DNA from: Dyella kyungheensis
GTDB taxonomy: Bacteria > Pseudomonadota > Gammaproteobacteria > Xanthomonadales > Rhodanobacteraceae
Assembly: GCF_016905005.1 (NCBI RefSeq)
Contig: NZ_JADIKC010000012.1
Span: 1-64,000, forward strand
Direction: 5' to 3'
DNA: 64,000 nt
Positions within the stretch are counted from its first letter, which is position 1. Every line of letters begins with the position of its first letter. The notes under the pieces are model-generated. The model worked only from the letters and a program-made list of their open reading frames with translations. It was not told where the DNA came from and ran no database searches. This document shows positions 8,711 through 18,342 of this stretch, piece by piece. The translations under genes and the position numbers were made by a program.

Positions 8711-11620
8711 TTAGTGGTTGCTGCCGAACTTGTAGTTCGCTTCGAGGTAGATCGCACGGCCGAACACGTTGTAGTTGTCCGTGTTGTACGGCGAGTTGGT
8801 CAGACCGTCGTAGCTGTCATCCTTCGGCGGCATCTTGTTGAACACGTTGTTCACCAGCAACGAGAGGCCGAGGTTCTTGAGCGGATTGTAGGTGACGCTC
8901 GCGTTGTACAGGATCCACGGCGCCAGCTTGCCGGTGCCCGGCGCGGTGTAGTTGTCCACCAGCGTGGCTTCGTAGTTGGGCGAGCTGCCGTAGCGGTTGA
9001 AGTACACCGTTGCCGACCACTCGTCCTTGCTCCAGGTCAGCGAGCCATTGGCCTTGCTCTTGAAGTCCGTACCGTTCGGATACGCCGCCGGGTGACGCAG
9101 TACGTCGATCTTCGGATCCGTCGCGTAGTCCTGCGTGGTGTGCTTGAGCACGTCCGAATAGGACAACGCAAGCGCCAGCTGGCCGAAGGCTCCCACCGGT
9201 TGCACGTAACTGAAGTTCGCCGTGATCGCGTTGAGTTCCTCGCTGGCGATATTCAACTTGGGCGTGGTGATGTTCGTGATCTGGCCGAGCAGGCCGTTGT
9301 TGCCCGGGCCGCGGGTGATCAGGTTGAACGCCTGGGTACACAGCTGCGAGGACATGCTGTACGTGCCGACGTCGCAGAGGTACTGCGTGCGGGACAACTG
9401 ATCCGCATTGATCTGCGCGACTTCGTTGTTGATGTTCCAGTGCAGGTAGTCGATGCCCAGCGACATGCGCTCGACCGGAGCCCACACGAAGCCGTAACTC
9501 CACACCTTCGCGGTGATCGGCTGCAGGTCCGGATTGCCGTAGGTCAGGCCCTTGTACTGCGTGTTGTCGTATGGGTTCTTACATGCGACGGAAGCCACCT
9601 CCGGCGGCACGCCCATGCGATTGCAGTTCAGGTAGTCGGTGACGGTGTTGTAGTAGTTGCTGGGGCCCTGGAACTCATCGGCCAGCGTCGGCACCTTGAA
9701 AGCGGAGCCGTAGCGGCCGCGCAGCAGGAAGGTATCGAGCGGACGGTATTCCAGGCCGACGTTGTAGGTCGGGTGGCTCACCGTGTGACCGTCGACGTTG
9801 TAGCTGTCGTAGCGCAGCGAGGTATCCATCACGAGTTGCTCAAGCAACGGCATGCGCAGCTCGGCCGTACCCGCATAACGGGAACGGTGACCCGAACCCG
9901 GCGTCGAACTGGTACCCCACACGTAGGGATCCACATTGCCGTTCACGTCGGTGATGGTTTGCAGCAGACGCGGATCGGGCGTCGAATCCCAACCCTGGTT
10001 GCCGCCTTCCAGCACCACGGCAAGACCGGCATCGCCACCGGCCATGCGGAACAGCGACTGATTGGTCAGCTGACCGCGGATCATGTTGTCCCAGGTCTTC
10101 GACTCGGACGTGGTGTAGCCCGTGAAGGAACGGAAGTCCGACGTGGAGACCGGGCTATACAGCTTGCCGTAGTCGGGCGTGAAAATCGGGTAGCCGGAAT
10201 AGGTGCCCTGCTGGCGGCCCAGCACATGATCGGAGAAGTACTGCTCGATCGGGCCCGCGAAACGCTGGAAGTCGCGGTTGACCAGGTGGTCATCGGAATG
10301 GGTGAAGCCCAGGTCGTAATCCCAGTTCGATTGTCCGATGGTGCCCTTGCCGCCCAAAGTCAGCATGTACGAGTTCTCGTACTGCTTGTTCATGATGTTT
10401 GAGTAGCCGCCCACTTCTTCCGGCGTGAAGATGCGCTGCACCAGCGCCAGGGTGCCCAGGTTCGGATCCCAGTAGTAGCCGCCGCCTGAGGCCGCGGTGT
10501 CGACCTGGGTGCTCCAGAACGTGGTGTTGGTACCCGAGGTGAACTTCTGTTCCTGGTAGTTGTAGAGCAGGTCGCCGTACAACTGCAGGTTATCGTTCAC
10601 GTCGAACGTCGAGTGCGAGTAGAGGTTCGCCGACTTGGTCTGGTTGTCGATCGTCGAGTAGCCCGCACTCGGGAACGAACCGCAGAACTGGCCGCGGCCG
10701 GGACGATTCTGCAGACCTTCCTGACCGTTGTAACCGCTCGACACGCCGGCGCAATTGCTGGGATCGAGCATGAGGTACTTACCGGCGATGGCGTCCAGCA
10801 CCAGATAGTCGCGCGAAGCCACGGCGGGGGTCGTACCATTCTGGTTGTAGGTCTTGGTCAGATCGCGGTCATAACCCCAGATCGGACGCTGCTGCTCGTA
10901 CTGCACGCCGATCATCGTGTTGAATTTGCCGAAGTTGAAGCTGTCGGCAAAGCTGATGCGTTGGTTTGCACCGCCGCCCTCGGAGAAGGCACCGGCGCGC
11001 ACATCGATGGTCGGGGCGTCGACGTGCTTCTTCAGCACGATGTTGACGACGCCAGCAATGGCATCCGAACCGTACAGCGACGACTGTCCACCCGGCAGGA
11101 CGTCGATGTGGTCGACCATCTCCATCGGAATATTGCTGATGTTGTTGAACACATCGCTGCCGTTGTACAGGCCGGGGAAGTTGCCCATTGGCCGGCCATC
11201 GATCAGATACTTGGTGAAGCCCACCGGCAGACCGAACATGCTCAGCGTCTGCGCACCGGTGGTGAACGAGTTGTTGTCCTGCGGTCCCTGCACGCTACCG
11301 GTGGCAAACGAGGCCTGCTGCAACGCCTCGGCCACGGTAGTGAAGCCACGGGCCTTCATGTCTTCCGCGGTGATGCTGATCACCGGCTGGGCTGTTTCCA
11401 CCTGCGATTGAGGAATCAGCGAACCGGTCACCGTAACGGCTTCGAGCTTCTTGGCTTTCTTGGTCGCGTCTTCGTCCTGCGCGCCGCTTTGCGACGAGTT
11501 GGATGTGTCCTGCGGCGACGATGGTGCGGGTGTGGAGGCGTCGGTGGCCGCGAGGGTCGCGGACGCATAGCCGAGCGCCAGGGCTGCCAGGACGGCAGCC
11601 GTCAGCTTGGACTTCAACAT
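8711..11620 (-). CDS. TonB-dependent outer-membrane receptor
   Basis: 969 aa. The signal peptide MLKSKLTAAVLAALALGYAS is followed by a low-complexity Ser/Thr/Gln linker, a TonB box (LEAVTVTGSLIP, about residues 59-70), a plug domain (about 75-200, including VDHIDVLPGGQSSLYGSDA and AGVVNIVLKK) and a long beta-barrel with LEYRPLDTFLLRGRYGSAFK and a closing strand NVFGRAIYLEANYKF. The protein ends GSNH after the last aromatic residue, whereas most barrels end on Phe; this tail may alter assembly by BamA. The plug style (many Q/N, GLPVGFTKYLIDGRPMGNFP) resembles carbohydrate or peptide receptors rather than classical siderophore receptors. No substrate gene is adjacent, so the ligand is unknown. 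The gene has a long 5' region of its own and a clear terminator. Confidence 0.93.
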   Translation of the reverse strand: MLKSKLTAAVLAALALGYASATLAATDASTPAPSSPQDTSNSSQSGAQDEDATKKAKKLEAVTVTGSLIPQSQVETAQPVISITAEDMKARGFTTVAEALQQASFATGSVQGPQDNNSFTTGAQTLSMFGLPVGFTKYLIDGRPMGNFPGLYNGSDVFNNISNIPMEMVDHIDVLPGGQSSLYGSDAIAGVVNIVLKKHVDAPTIDVRAGAFSEGGGANQRISFADSFNFGKFNTMIGVQYEQQRPIWGYDRDLTKTYNQNGTTPAVASRDYLVLDAIAGKYLMLDPSNCAGVSSGYNGQEGLQNRPGRGQFCGSFPSAGYSTIDNQTKSANLYSHSTFDVNDNLQLYGDLLYNYQEQKFTSGTNTTFWSTQVDTAASGGGYYWDPNLGTLALVQRIFTPEEVGGYSNIMNKQYENSYMLTLGGKGTIGQSNWDYDLGFTHSDDHLVNRDFQRFAGPIEQYFSDHVLGRQQGTYSGYPIFTPDYGKLYSPVSTSDFRSFTGYTTSESKTWDNMIRGQLTNQSLFRMAGGDAGLAVVLEGGNQGWDSTPDPRLLQTITDVNGNVDPYVWGTSSTPGSGHRSRYAGTAELRMPLLEQLVMDTSLRYDSYNVDGHTVSHPTYNVGLEYRPLDTFLLRGRYGSAFKVPTLADEFQGPSNYYNTVTDYLNCNRMGVPPEVASVACKNPYDNTQYKGLTYGNPDLQPITAKVWSYGFVWAPVERMSLGIDYLHWNINNEVAQINADQLSRTQYLCDVGTYSMSSQLCTQAFNLITRGPGNNGLLGQITNITTPKLNIASEELNAITANFSYVQPVGAFGQLALALSYSDVLKHTTQDYATDPKIDVLRHPAAYPNGTDFKSKANGSLTWSKDEWSATVYFNRYGSSPNYEATLVDNYTAPGTGKLAPWILYNASVTYNPLKNLGLSLLVNNVFNKMPPKDDSYDGLTNSPYNTDNYNVFGRAIYLEANYKFGSNH

Positions 11621-12077
11621 CTTTTGTCTCCCCTACACTTGAAAGTCAGACATCACGCCGTCCCCCGGCGCGGGCTGTACAGGAAACCCGACAAGTCCTC
11701 TTTCCCCTTAGGACGTTGTCGTCTACCGCTATTCCCTGTCGTAGGGTTCTTATCACGAAACTTTTCTTTTACAAATGAAGGGTTTGTGAACCGCAAGTTC
11801 GTGCAGTGAGCGCGTACTCACTGCTTGTCACGTAAATGAAAGACGACAGCCAAAAATTCGACGTTATCTGTTTCGCAGGGGTCGATTAGGTCGGTCCGCG
11901 ATGCTAATGGCCGGCTTCGGCCGCGTCGAAACGCAATATATTGCGATCACTAAAAGTGCACTTATGTGCTTGATTAGTGATGGTGTTCGCAAGAAAACTT
12001 ACGTACAACTTACGAAATGCTTGTTCGTGCACCCGAAAAGGGCGGCTCCGGTGGATCGCGGAGCCCGCGTATGCGCG
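11621..12077. other. 457-bp AT-richer intergenic region with palindromes
   Basis: No gene seen. It lies upstream of the TonB receptor (minus strand) and downstream of the AI-2E family permease gene on the same strand. It contains GCAGTGAG/CTCACTGC with a 6-base gap (11803-11824), a perfect 14-bp palindrome CGCAATATATTGCG (11932-11945), and ATCACTAA/TTAGTGAT arms 20 bases apart (11946-11981). These are candidate operators or hairpins in a long leader of the receptor. I could not pick a convincing -10/-35 pair. Confidence 0.5.
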
Positions 12078-13106
12078 CTAGATCAGCCGCTCCGCTTCCA
12101 ACTCGCTCTTGAGATAGGCGTAGTAGATCGGCGCAGCGATCAGCCCGGCGAGACCGAACGCGGCCTCCATCAACAACATGGCCACCAGCAGCTCCCAGGC
12201 CCGTGCGCGGATCTGGCTGCCGACGATTCGCGCGTTGAGGAAATACTCGAGCTTGTGGATGAGGATCAGGAAACCCAGCGCCGCCACGCCGACGCCGAGC
12301 GAGATCGACAGGCCGGCAATGGTGATCGCCGTGTTGGAAATCAGATTGCCGATCACCGGCAACAAGCCAACGATGAAGGTCACCACCACCAGCGTCTTGG
12401 CGAGCGGCACGTGGATGTCCATCAGCGGCAGCACGCCGAGCAGGAAGATCGCGGTGAACGCGGTATTGAGCAGGGAGATCTTGATCTGCGCGAACACGAT
12501 GTTGTGGAACGCTTCGGCAAGACGCTGCGCGCGCAGGCCAAGCGCCGAGGCGAGCGGACCGACCTGATGTGCCGGCCGCGTGCGACTCAGCGCCACGATC
12601 GCACCGAGCACCATGCCGATCAGGATGTGCACGAACACACGTGCTGCTTCCTTGCCGATGGTCTGCAGGCTCACCGAATGCTTGCGGGTGAGTTCCAGCG
12701 CCATCACGCGCAGATCGTCCACGCTGTCGGGCAACCAGCCGACGATGGAGGTCGGCAACTGTTCGCGCGCCTTCTCCACCAGCGGCATCAGTTGCTCCTG
12801 CCACATCTGCTCCGGATTGCCGATCTCCGTGCGCAGGAAGCTCACCGCGCCGAGGATCAGCAATACCAGCAGCCCGACCACGATGGTGCCGAGCAAGGCC
12901 ACCACCAGCACACGCGCCCGATCGCTCGGTACGCGCTGGCCCAGCAGCGGTGCGGTGGACTGCACCAGCTCGTAGACCAGCAGGCCGGCAAACAGCGCCG
13001 GCAGCAAACGCAGGCCCAACACCAGCACCAGCGCGATGCCGGCCAGCACATAGCTTGTGATGCGGATGGCGGGCGAGGACGGGCGGATGTTCGCGGCAGG
13101 GTCCAT
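12078..13106 (-). CDS. AI-2E family transporter (PerM-like integral membrane protein)
   Basis: 342 aa with about seven to eight hydrophobic segments: two near the N-terminus (YVLAGIALVLVLGLRLLPAL), one at about 68-90, then a hydrophilic periplasmic stretch (about 95-155), and a C-terminal group including LLPVIGNLISNTAITIAGLS and LGVGVAALGFLILIHKLEYF. The (V/L)PVIGNLISN and HKLEYFLNARIVGSQI motifs are those of the AI-2E/PerM family. Members export small molecules or act in Na+/H+ exchange; the substrate here cannot be told from the sequence. It is divergent from the acid phosphatase gene at 13270, with 163 bp between them. Confidence 0.88.
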   Translation of the reverse strand: MDPAANIRPSSPAIRITSYVLAGIALVLVLGLRLLPALFAGLLVYELVQSTAPLLGQRVPSDRARVLVVALLGTIVVGLLVLLILGAVSFLRTEIGNPEQMWQEQLMPLVEKAREQLPTSIVGWLPDSVDDLRVMALELTRKHSVSLQTIGKEAARVFVHILIGMVLGAIVALSRTRPAHQVGPLASALGLRAQRLAEAFHNIVFAQIKISLLNTAFTAIFLLGVLPLMDIHVPLAKTLVVVTFIVGLLPVIGNLISNTAITIAGLSISLGVGVAALGFLILIHKLEYFLNARIVGSQIRARAWELLVAMLLMEAAFGLAGLIAAPIYYAYLKSELEAERLI

Positions 13107-13269
13107 GCAACTTCATGCGGGCAAGGGGGATGCGGCCAGTCTGTCAGTAGCCGTTGAGGGCCGCCAGCCCTGTCTTTCGCGTACGCCGATGGCCGTGCTG
13201 CCGGGTGTCGACATGCCTCTGTCGTAAACTTGCCCGATTCTGCGCGCTCTGTTTACTAGGGAATCCGTT

Positions 13270-14172
13270 ATGTCCGTTCGTTTGTCGGCAGCGCTTGCCG
13301 CGCTGGTCCTGCTTGCCGGTTGTTCCACTGCCACCCCGACCAAGGCGCCCGTGCCTGCTGTTCCGGCCGCGCCCGTCGCCGCCGCTCCGGCACCCGCCGC
13401 GCCCGCCGATGACAACCTCAATGCGGTTGCCTGGAGCCAGACGGCGATCGAGCATGACCTGATCTATCTGCAGACCTATCGCGATGCGCAGTCGCGCCTG
13501 CTGGCGGCCCTGGCCGACAAGCAATGGGACGCGCTGCCCAAGGATGACCGCGCCGCCCCGGCCAAGGAGCTGAAGCCGGCCGTGGTGCTCGACATCGACG
13601 AAACCGTGCTCGACAACTCGCCCTATCAGGCGCGCCTGATCAAGAACGGCGGCGAGTACAACGAGGCCGACTGGGCCGCCTGGTGCAACGAACAGCGCGC
13701 CCGCGCCCTGCCCGGCGTGGTGGAGTTCACCCAGTTCGCGGCCAAGCACGGCATTGCGGTGATCTACATTTCCAACCGCGCCAAGGACCTGGACCAGGCC
13801 ACCCTGGCCAACCTGCGCAAGGCCGGGCTGCCGGTGTCGGGTCCGGAGGCTTTCCTGGGTCTGGGTACCTTCGTGGAAGACTGCGAGCAGATCGGCACCG
13901 AAAAGGGTTGCCGCCGCCAGCTGATCAGCCACAAATATCGCGTGTTGATGCAGTTTGGCGACCAGATCGGCGATTTTGTGACCGTTCTGGCCAATAACGC
14001 CGCCGGCCGCCAGAAGGCCATGCAGCCCTACCTGGACTGGATCGGCACGCGCTGGTTCGTGTTGCCCAACCCGACCTATGGCGCTTGGGAGCCCGCATTG
14101 TTTAATAATGACTACACGGCGCCGCGCGACGAACGCCGCCGCCAGAAGATTCAATCGCTGCGTTTCGACTAA
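13270..14172 (+). CDS. Class C acid phosphatase / 5'-nucleotidase, lipoprotein e(P4) family
   Basis: 300 aa. The N-terminus ends in a lipobox (LLAGC, Cys18), so it is a lipoprotein, followed by an Ala/Pro-rich linker (about 22-46). The HAD-type catalytic motif DIDETVLD is at residues 108-115 with the two Asp; YISNRAKDLDQATLANL and GDQIGDF supply later HAD motifs. The family hydrolyses nucleoside 5'-monophosphates such as NMN at the cell surface or periplasm, releasing nucleosides for uptake. The ending with basic residues (DERRRQKIQSLRFD) is typical. It is expressed on its own; a structured region and terminator follow it. Confidence 0.92.
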   Translation: MSVRLSAALAALVLLAGCSTATPTKAPVPAVPAAPVAAAPAPAAPADDNLNAVAWSQTAIEHDLIYLQTYRDAQSRLLAALADKQWDALPKDDRAAPAKELKPAVVLDIDETVLDNSPYQARLIKNGGEYNEADWAAWCNEQRARALPGVVEFTQFAAKHGIAVIYISNRAKDLDQATLANLRKAGLPVSGPEAFLGLGTFVEDCEQIGTEKGCRRQLISHKYRVLMQFGDQIGDFVTVLANNAAGRQKAMQPYLDWIGTRWFVLPNPTYGAWEPALFNNDYTAPRDERRRQKIQSLRFD

Positions 14173-14319
14173 GATCAAACAAGTAAAAACAAATACTTAT
14201 GTAGCATAATATAAAGTATTGCTTTAACTTTGACGGGGAAGTAACATCCTCCCCGCCAACACCTGCTGACCTTGATAATTCCGCAGGCAAGGCCATTTCC
14301 CTTCCGGCTCTGCCGGATT
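14173..14319 (+). other. Structured intergenic segment after the phosphatase gene
   Basis: No gene seen. The first 60 bases are markedly AT-rich for this genome and hold arms AATACTT/AAGTATT (14192-14198, 14214-14220). Then comes a hairpin CGGGGA/TCCCCG (14234-14239, 14250-14255) and a CCGGCTCTGCCGG hairpin (14304-14316), just before the terminator at 14320. It could be a 3' UTR, a small RNA, or a leader of the next gene. The sequence alone does not decide. Confidence 0.4.
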
Positions 14320-14356
14320 ACCCCGTGAGGCTCAGCGCCCGCGGGGTTTTCTTTTT
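14320..14356 (+). terminator. Rho-independent terminator
   Basis: The stem ACCCCGTG / CGCGGGGT (one G-T wobble) with a 13-base loop is followed by TTTTCTTTTT. It lies 148 bp after the acid phosphatase stop, which is far for a simple gene terminator, and 136 bp before the next start. It may end a separate small transcript. Confidence 0.75.
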
Positions 14357-14491
14357 GGCGCTTTCTAAAGAGCGCTTGAACGGACTCTCAACTTGGTGTC
14401 CCGCCTCTTGTTCGCGCGGAGCCGACCCCCTTACGCTCCGCCGACCGCCCAAGCGCTGATCGCCGGGGCGCCACCCCAAGAGCCTGGTCCC

Positions 14492-15493
14492 ATGCGTCGC
14501 TCATCCGTCTATTACGCCGTTGCCGCGTTCATTGCCCTGCTGGTGCTGGCCACGGCGGCCGCGTTGTTCATGACCTCGCACCACAAGCATCTGGGGCCCA
14601 TGCCGGTGGTCGCCGGTGGCGACACGCCCGAGGAATCGGTGCAGCAATCGGTTGCCCTGATCAAGGTCGGCGACTTCGCCGGCTTCTGGAAGCACGCCCT
14701 GCCGCCCGCCGATTACGACACGCTGCGCGCGGACTGGACCCGCCCGCGCCCCGACGAGCACCCACTGACGCCGGAAGACCGGGCCGATTTCGTCAAGACC
14801 ATGCAGCAGCTCACCGCACCGGATGCGGAAACCAAGCTGTACGCGGTGGCCAAGCCCAAGCTGACCCAGCTGCAGGCGCAATACCAGGACCAGGTGCCGG
14901 TGATGATCGGCATCTTCCAGGCCATTGCGGCCACCGGCGTATCGCAGAGCAAGGACCTCACCAACCTGCAGAAGCAACAGGCCACCGAGGTCATCAACGT
15001 GCTGGCGCCGTGGGCGCAGACGGTGCCGTGGTTCGACCAGGCCCGCGCCAAGCGCGTCGTCAGCATCGCCGTGGATACCGCCCGCAGGCTCGATCTGAAG
15101 ACGCCCGAGCAACTGAAGGCGATGGACTTCGATACGGCCATGCAGAAGTACAGCGTCGGTTTCCTCGGCATCAAGCAGGCCTTGACCGTCTATGGCCTGT
15201 CGCTGGACGACACCTTCGATTCGGTGAAGGTCAGCACGGTGGAAAGCCGCAACGGCCACGCGCATGTGAAGATCGACTACACCCTGCTCGGCAAGCCGCT
15301 TTCCACCGAGTCGGACCTGATCCAGCAGGACGGCCGCTGGTACAGCGAAGACGTGCTGCAGAACGTGCGCGAAGCGCATCAGCGGCTGCTCGCTCCGCCG
15401 GCACCGGCGGGCAGTGCCGGCGCGCCGGCCACGGCCGCCAGCGTCGGTGCACCGATCCAGGCGCAGGCACCGACGCCACCCGCCAAGCACTAA
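14492..15493 (+). CDS. Anchored periplasmic protein of unknown function
   Basis: 333 aa from the chosen start MRRSSVYYAV, which gives an uncleaved N-terminal membrane segment (AVAAFIALLVLATAAALFM, about 8-27). An upstream in-frame GTG at 14393 would only add a Pro/Ala-rich tail. The rest is a helical soluble domain (about 40-245) and then a DUF4878-like beta region near FDSVKVSTVESRNGHAHVKI and GRWYSEDVL (about 245-300), which resembles lumazine-binding/SnoaL-type accessory domains. The C-terminus is Ala/Pro-rich and low-complexity. No known family name can be given with confidence. It precedes plsB by about 140 bp on the same strand and could be co-transcribed. Confidence 0.72.
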   Translation: MRRSSVYYAVAAFIALLVLATAAALFMTSHHKHLGPMPVVAGGDTPEESVQQSVALIKVGDFAGFWKHALPPADYDTLRADWTRPRPDEHPLTPEDRADFVKTMQQLTAPDAETKLYAVAKPKLTQLQAQYQDQVPVMIGIFQAIAATGVSQSKDLTNLQKQQATEVINVLAPWAQTVPWFDQARAKRVVSIAVDTARRLDLKTPEQLKAMDFDTAMQKYSVGFLGIKQALTVYGLSLDDTFDSVKVSTVESRNGHAHVKIDYTLLGKPLSTESDLIQQDGRWYSEDVLQNVREAHQRLLAPPAPAGSAGAPATAASVGAPIQAQAPTPPAKH

Positions 15494-15635
15494 GCCCGAA
15501 CCAGAACACCTTGTTTACTTCTGCTCCGGTAAAAGGCCGGGGCGATGTCATGGGTGCGGTTCGCGATCTGCTCCGCCCAGCCCGAAAACCCCGGATCGGT
15601 CGGGGCCCACCAGTTACAATTGGGGAATGCAGAAT

Positions 15636-18263
15636 ATGTCGACCACGGACTCTCCCGCCCGTAGCCGCGCGCCCTGGTGGTTCAACCTGGCCGGGCAGTT
15701 GCTTGAACCCTGGATGCGCATCCGCCGCGATCCCGCCGAACCCGCTGCCCTGCTGCAGGCGGGCGTGCCGGTTTGCTATGTGATCGAGCGCGACGGGCTG
15801 TCCGATGCCCTGATCCTCGAGCGCGCCTGCCGCGAGGCCGGCCTGCCTTCGCCCATGCAGCCGCTGTCGGGCACGCGCCGCCGGCGCTCGGTGTTCGCGC
15901 TGGCCCGCCGCGACGGCTGGCTGTTCGGCCGCAACCGCAAGCGCTCGCCCAACGAGCCGCTCGGCCAGCTGGTGCGCTCGCTCGAAGGCCAGCCGGAACG
16001 CGACGTGCAGATCGTCCCCGTGTCGATCTATGTCGGCCGCGCTCCCACCCGCGAGTCGGGCTGGTTCAGTGTGCTGTTCTCGGAAAACTGGGTGATGGTG
16101 GGCCGCTTCCGCCGCATGCTGGCGCTGCTGCTCAATGGCCGCGACACGGTGGTGCACTTCTCCACCCCGGTGTCGTTGCGCACGGTGGTGAACGAAGCGG
16201 GCGACATCCGCCCCGAACGCCTCACCCGCAAGATCGCCCGCGTGCTGCGCACGCACTTCCGCCGCATCCGCGCGGCGGTGATCGGCCCCGACCTGTCGCA
16301 TCGCCGCACCGTGGTCGATTCGGTGTTGAACGCCGAACCGGTGCGCACCGCCATCGCGGCCACGGCGGCGAAGGAAAACATCAGCCAGGCCAAGGCGTGG
16401 CGTCGCGCGCACGACCTGGTGATGGAAATCGCCGCCGACTATTCGCATCCGGTGGTGCGTTCGGCGTCGTTCCTGCTGTCCAACTTCTGGAACAAGCTGT
16501 ACGACGGCATCCATATGCACCACTTCGACAAGGCCCGCGCTGCCGCACCCGGCCATGAAGTGGTCTACGTGCCCTGCCATCGCAGCCATGCCGACTACCT
16601 GCTGATGTCCTACCAGCTGCACATGTCCGGCGTGGTGGTGCCGCATATCGCGGCGGGCGTGAACCTCAATCTGCCGGTGATCGGCCCGATCCTGCGGCGT
16701 GGCGGCGCGTTCTTCCTGCGCCGCAGCTTCAAGGGCAATGCGCTGTACTCGGTGGTGTTCAACGAATACGTGGCGCAGCTGATCGATCGCGGCGTGCCGA
16801 TGGAATACTTCATCGAAGGCGGCCGCTCACGCACGGGCCGCCTGCTCGCGCCGCGCGCCGGTATGCTGGCGATGACGGTACGCGCATTCCTGCGCGCGCC
16901 GCGCCGACCGGTGCTGTTCCAGCCCGTGTACATCGGCTACGAGAAACTGATGGAGGGCAAGAGCTATATCGGCGAACTCTCCGGCAAGCCCAAGGAGAAG
17001 GAATCGCTGATCGGCCTGGTGCGCGGCCTCAAGGTGTTGCGCCAGCGCTATGGCCACGTCGCGCTGAATTTCGGCGAGCCGATCGAACTCAATCCCATGC
17101 TCGACGCCGCCAGCCCCGACTGGCGCACCGACGATCCCGACGCCAAGCCCGAATGGCTGGGCCGCGTGGTGGACGATCTGGCCGACAAGATCCAGATCAA
17201 CATCAACCGCGCCGCGGACATGAACCCCATCAACCTGCTGGCGCTGGCGCTGCTCGCCACGCCCAAGCACGCGATGGCGGAAAACGACCTGCTCGCGCAA
17301 CTCGAACTGATGAAGGGACTGCTGGAAGAGCTGCCCTATTCGGATCGCATGACGCTCACCGCGATGGACCCGGCCGGCATCATCGCCTATGGCGAGCAGA
17401 TGGGCTGGATCCGTCGCGTGCGCCATCCGCTGGGCGACGTGCTGGTCACCGAAGACGAGCAGGCGGTGTTGCTGAGCTATTTCCGCAACAACGTGCTTCA
17501 CCTCACCGCCACGGCGGCGTGGGTGGCCTCGTGCTTCCTCAACAATCGCCGCATGTCGCGCGCCTCGGTGCTGCGCCTGGGCCGCATCATTTATCCGTTC
17601 ATCCAGGGCGAGCTGTTCCTGCCGTGGGATGCCGACGGTTTCTGCGCGCAGCTGCAGGCCACCATCGATTTCTTCGTGCGCCGCGGGCTGCTCGAAGCGA
17701 CCGGCGATGGCCGCGTGCTCGAACGCGGCCCGGGCCAGGACGATGCGGCCTTCCAGCTCAAGATCATTGCGCGCAGCCTGATCCAGGCGTTCGAGCGCTA
17801 CTACATCACCATCGCCGCGCTGGTGAAGAACGGACCGCATACGCTTTCTTCGGCGGAGCTTGAGAACGCCTGCACGCTCACCGCGCAGCGCCTGAGCATG
17901 CTCAACGAATTGTCGGCGCCGGAGTTCTTCGACAAGGCGCTGTTCCGCGGTTTCATCCAGAAGCTGCGCGAGAACCGCATCGTGTGGACCGACGACGCCG
18001 GCAAGCTCGACTACGACACCGCGCTTGAAGGCATGGTGCGCGACGCCCGCGTGATCCTTTCCCGCGAAGTGCGCCATTCCATTCTCAAGATCACCCCGGG
18101 CGGCGATGGCGAGAAGGAAGCGTCGGCCGAGAAGCCGCTGCCTGCGGATGCCACCAGCGAGGCATTGCACGAGCGCCACGTGGCGGCCGAGCATCACGAG
18201 CACGCACCGGCGGAAGCGATCGCGGTGGAAGAAGACGGCAGCGACACGGCTTCCAAGAGCTGA
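15636..18263 (+). CDS. plsB: Glycerol-3-phosphate 1-O-acyltransferase PlsB
   Basis: Makes lysophosphatidate from sn-glycerol 3-phosphate and acyl-ACP or acyl-CoA at the inner membrane, the first step of phospholipid synthesis. The catalytic HX4D box (CHRSHADYLLM) is at about residue 315, the substrate-binding segment GGAFFLRRSFKGNALY follows, then YFIEGGRSRTGRLLAPRAGM and VLFQPVYIGYEKLMEG; all four acyltransferase motifs are in order. At about 875 aa it is longer than E. coli PlsB (807), with a C-terminal tail rich in Glu, Ala and His that lacks any known motif. The start at 15636 is preferred because GGGGAA lies 8-9 bases upstream; an ATG at 15627 has no room for a ribosome site. Confidence 0.95.
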   Translation: MSTTDSPARSRAPWWFNLAGQLLEPWMRIRRDPAEPAALLQAGVPVCYVIERDGLSDALILERACREAGLPSPMQPLSGTRRRRSVFALARRDGWLFGRNRKRSPNEPLGQLVRSLEGQPERDVQIVPVSIYVGRAPTRESGWFSVLFSENWVMVGRFRRMLALLLNGRDTVVHFSTPVSLRTVVNEAGDIRPERLTRKIARVLRTHFRRIRAAVIGPDLSHRRTVVDSVLNAEPVRTAIAATAAKENISQAKAWRRAHDLVMEIAADYSHPVVRSASFLLSNFWNKLYDGIHMHHFDKARAAAPGHEVVYVPCHRSHADYLLMSYQLHMSGVVVPHIAAGVNLNLPVIGPILRRGGAFFLRRSFKGNALYSVVFNEYVAQLIDRGVPMEYFIEGGRSRTGRLLAPRAGMLAMTVRAFLRAPRRPVLFQPVYIGYEKLMEGKSYIGELSGKPKEKESLIGLVRGLKVLRQRYGHVALNFGEPIELNPMLDAASPDWRTDDPDAKPEWLGRVVDDLADKIQININRAADMNPINLLALALLATPKHAMAENDLLAQLELMKGLLEELPYSDRMTLTAMDPAGIIAYGEQMGWIRRVRHPLGDVLVTEDEQAVLLSYFRNNVLHLTATAAWVASCFLNNRRMSRASVLRLGRIIYPFIQGELFLPWDADGFCAQLQATIDFFVRRGLLEATGDGRVLERGPGQDDAAFQLKIIARSLIQAFERYYITIAALVKNGPHTLSSAELENACTLTAQRLSMLNELSAPEFFDKALFRGFIQKLRENRIVWTDDAGKLDYDTALEGMVRDARVILSREVRHSILKITPGGDGEKEASAEKPLPADATSEALHERHVAAEHHEHAPAEAIAVEEDGSDTASKS

Positions 18264-18342
18264 TCTCCGAGGGGTGGCGAAAGTCACCCCTCATGCCATG
18301 CGGGGCTGGCCTAAGATGGGCGCTTCATCCGGGGAGCTCATC

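Noticed and set aside
7699-8757. 352-codon minus-strand open frame opposite the sulfotransferase
   Set aside because: Antisense to clear sulfotransferase motifs, no recognisable domain, and it runs through the terminator.
10613-11809. 398-codon plus-strand open frame opposite the TonB receptor
   Set aside because: Shadow of the receptor; repetitive Val/Arg/His pattern and no motif.
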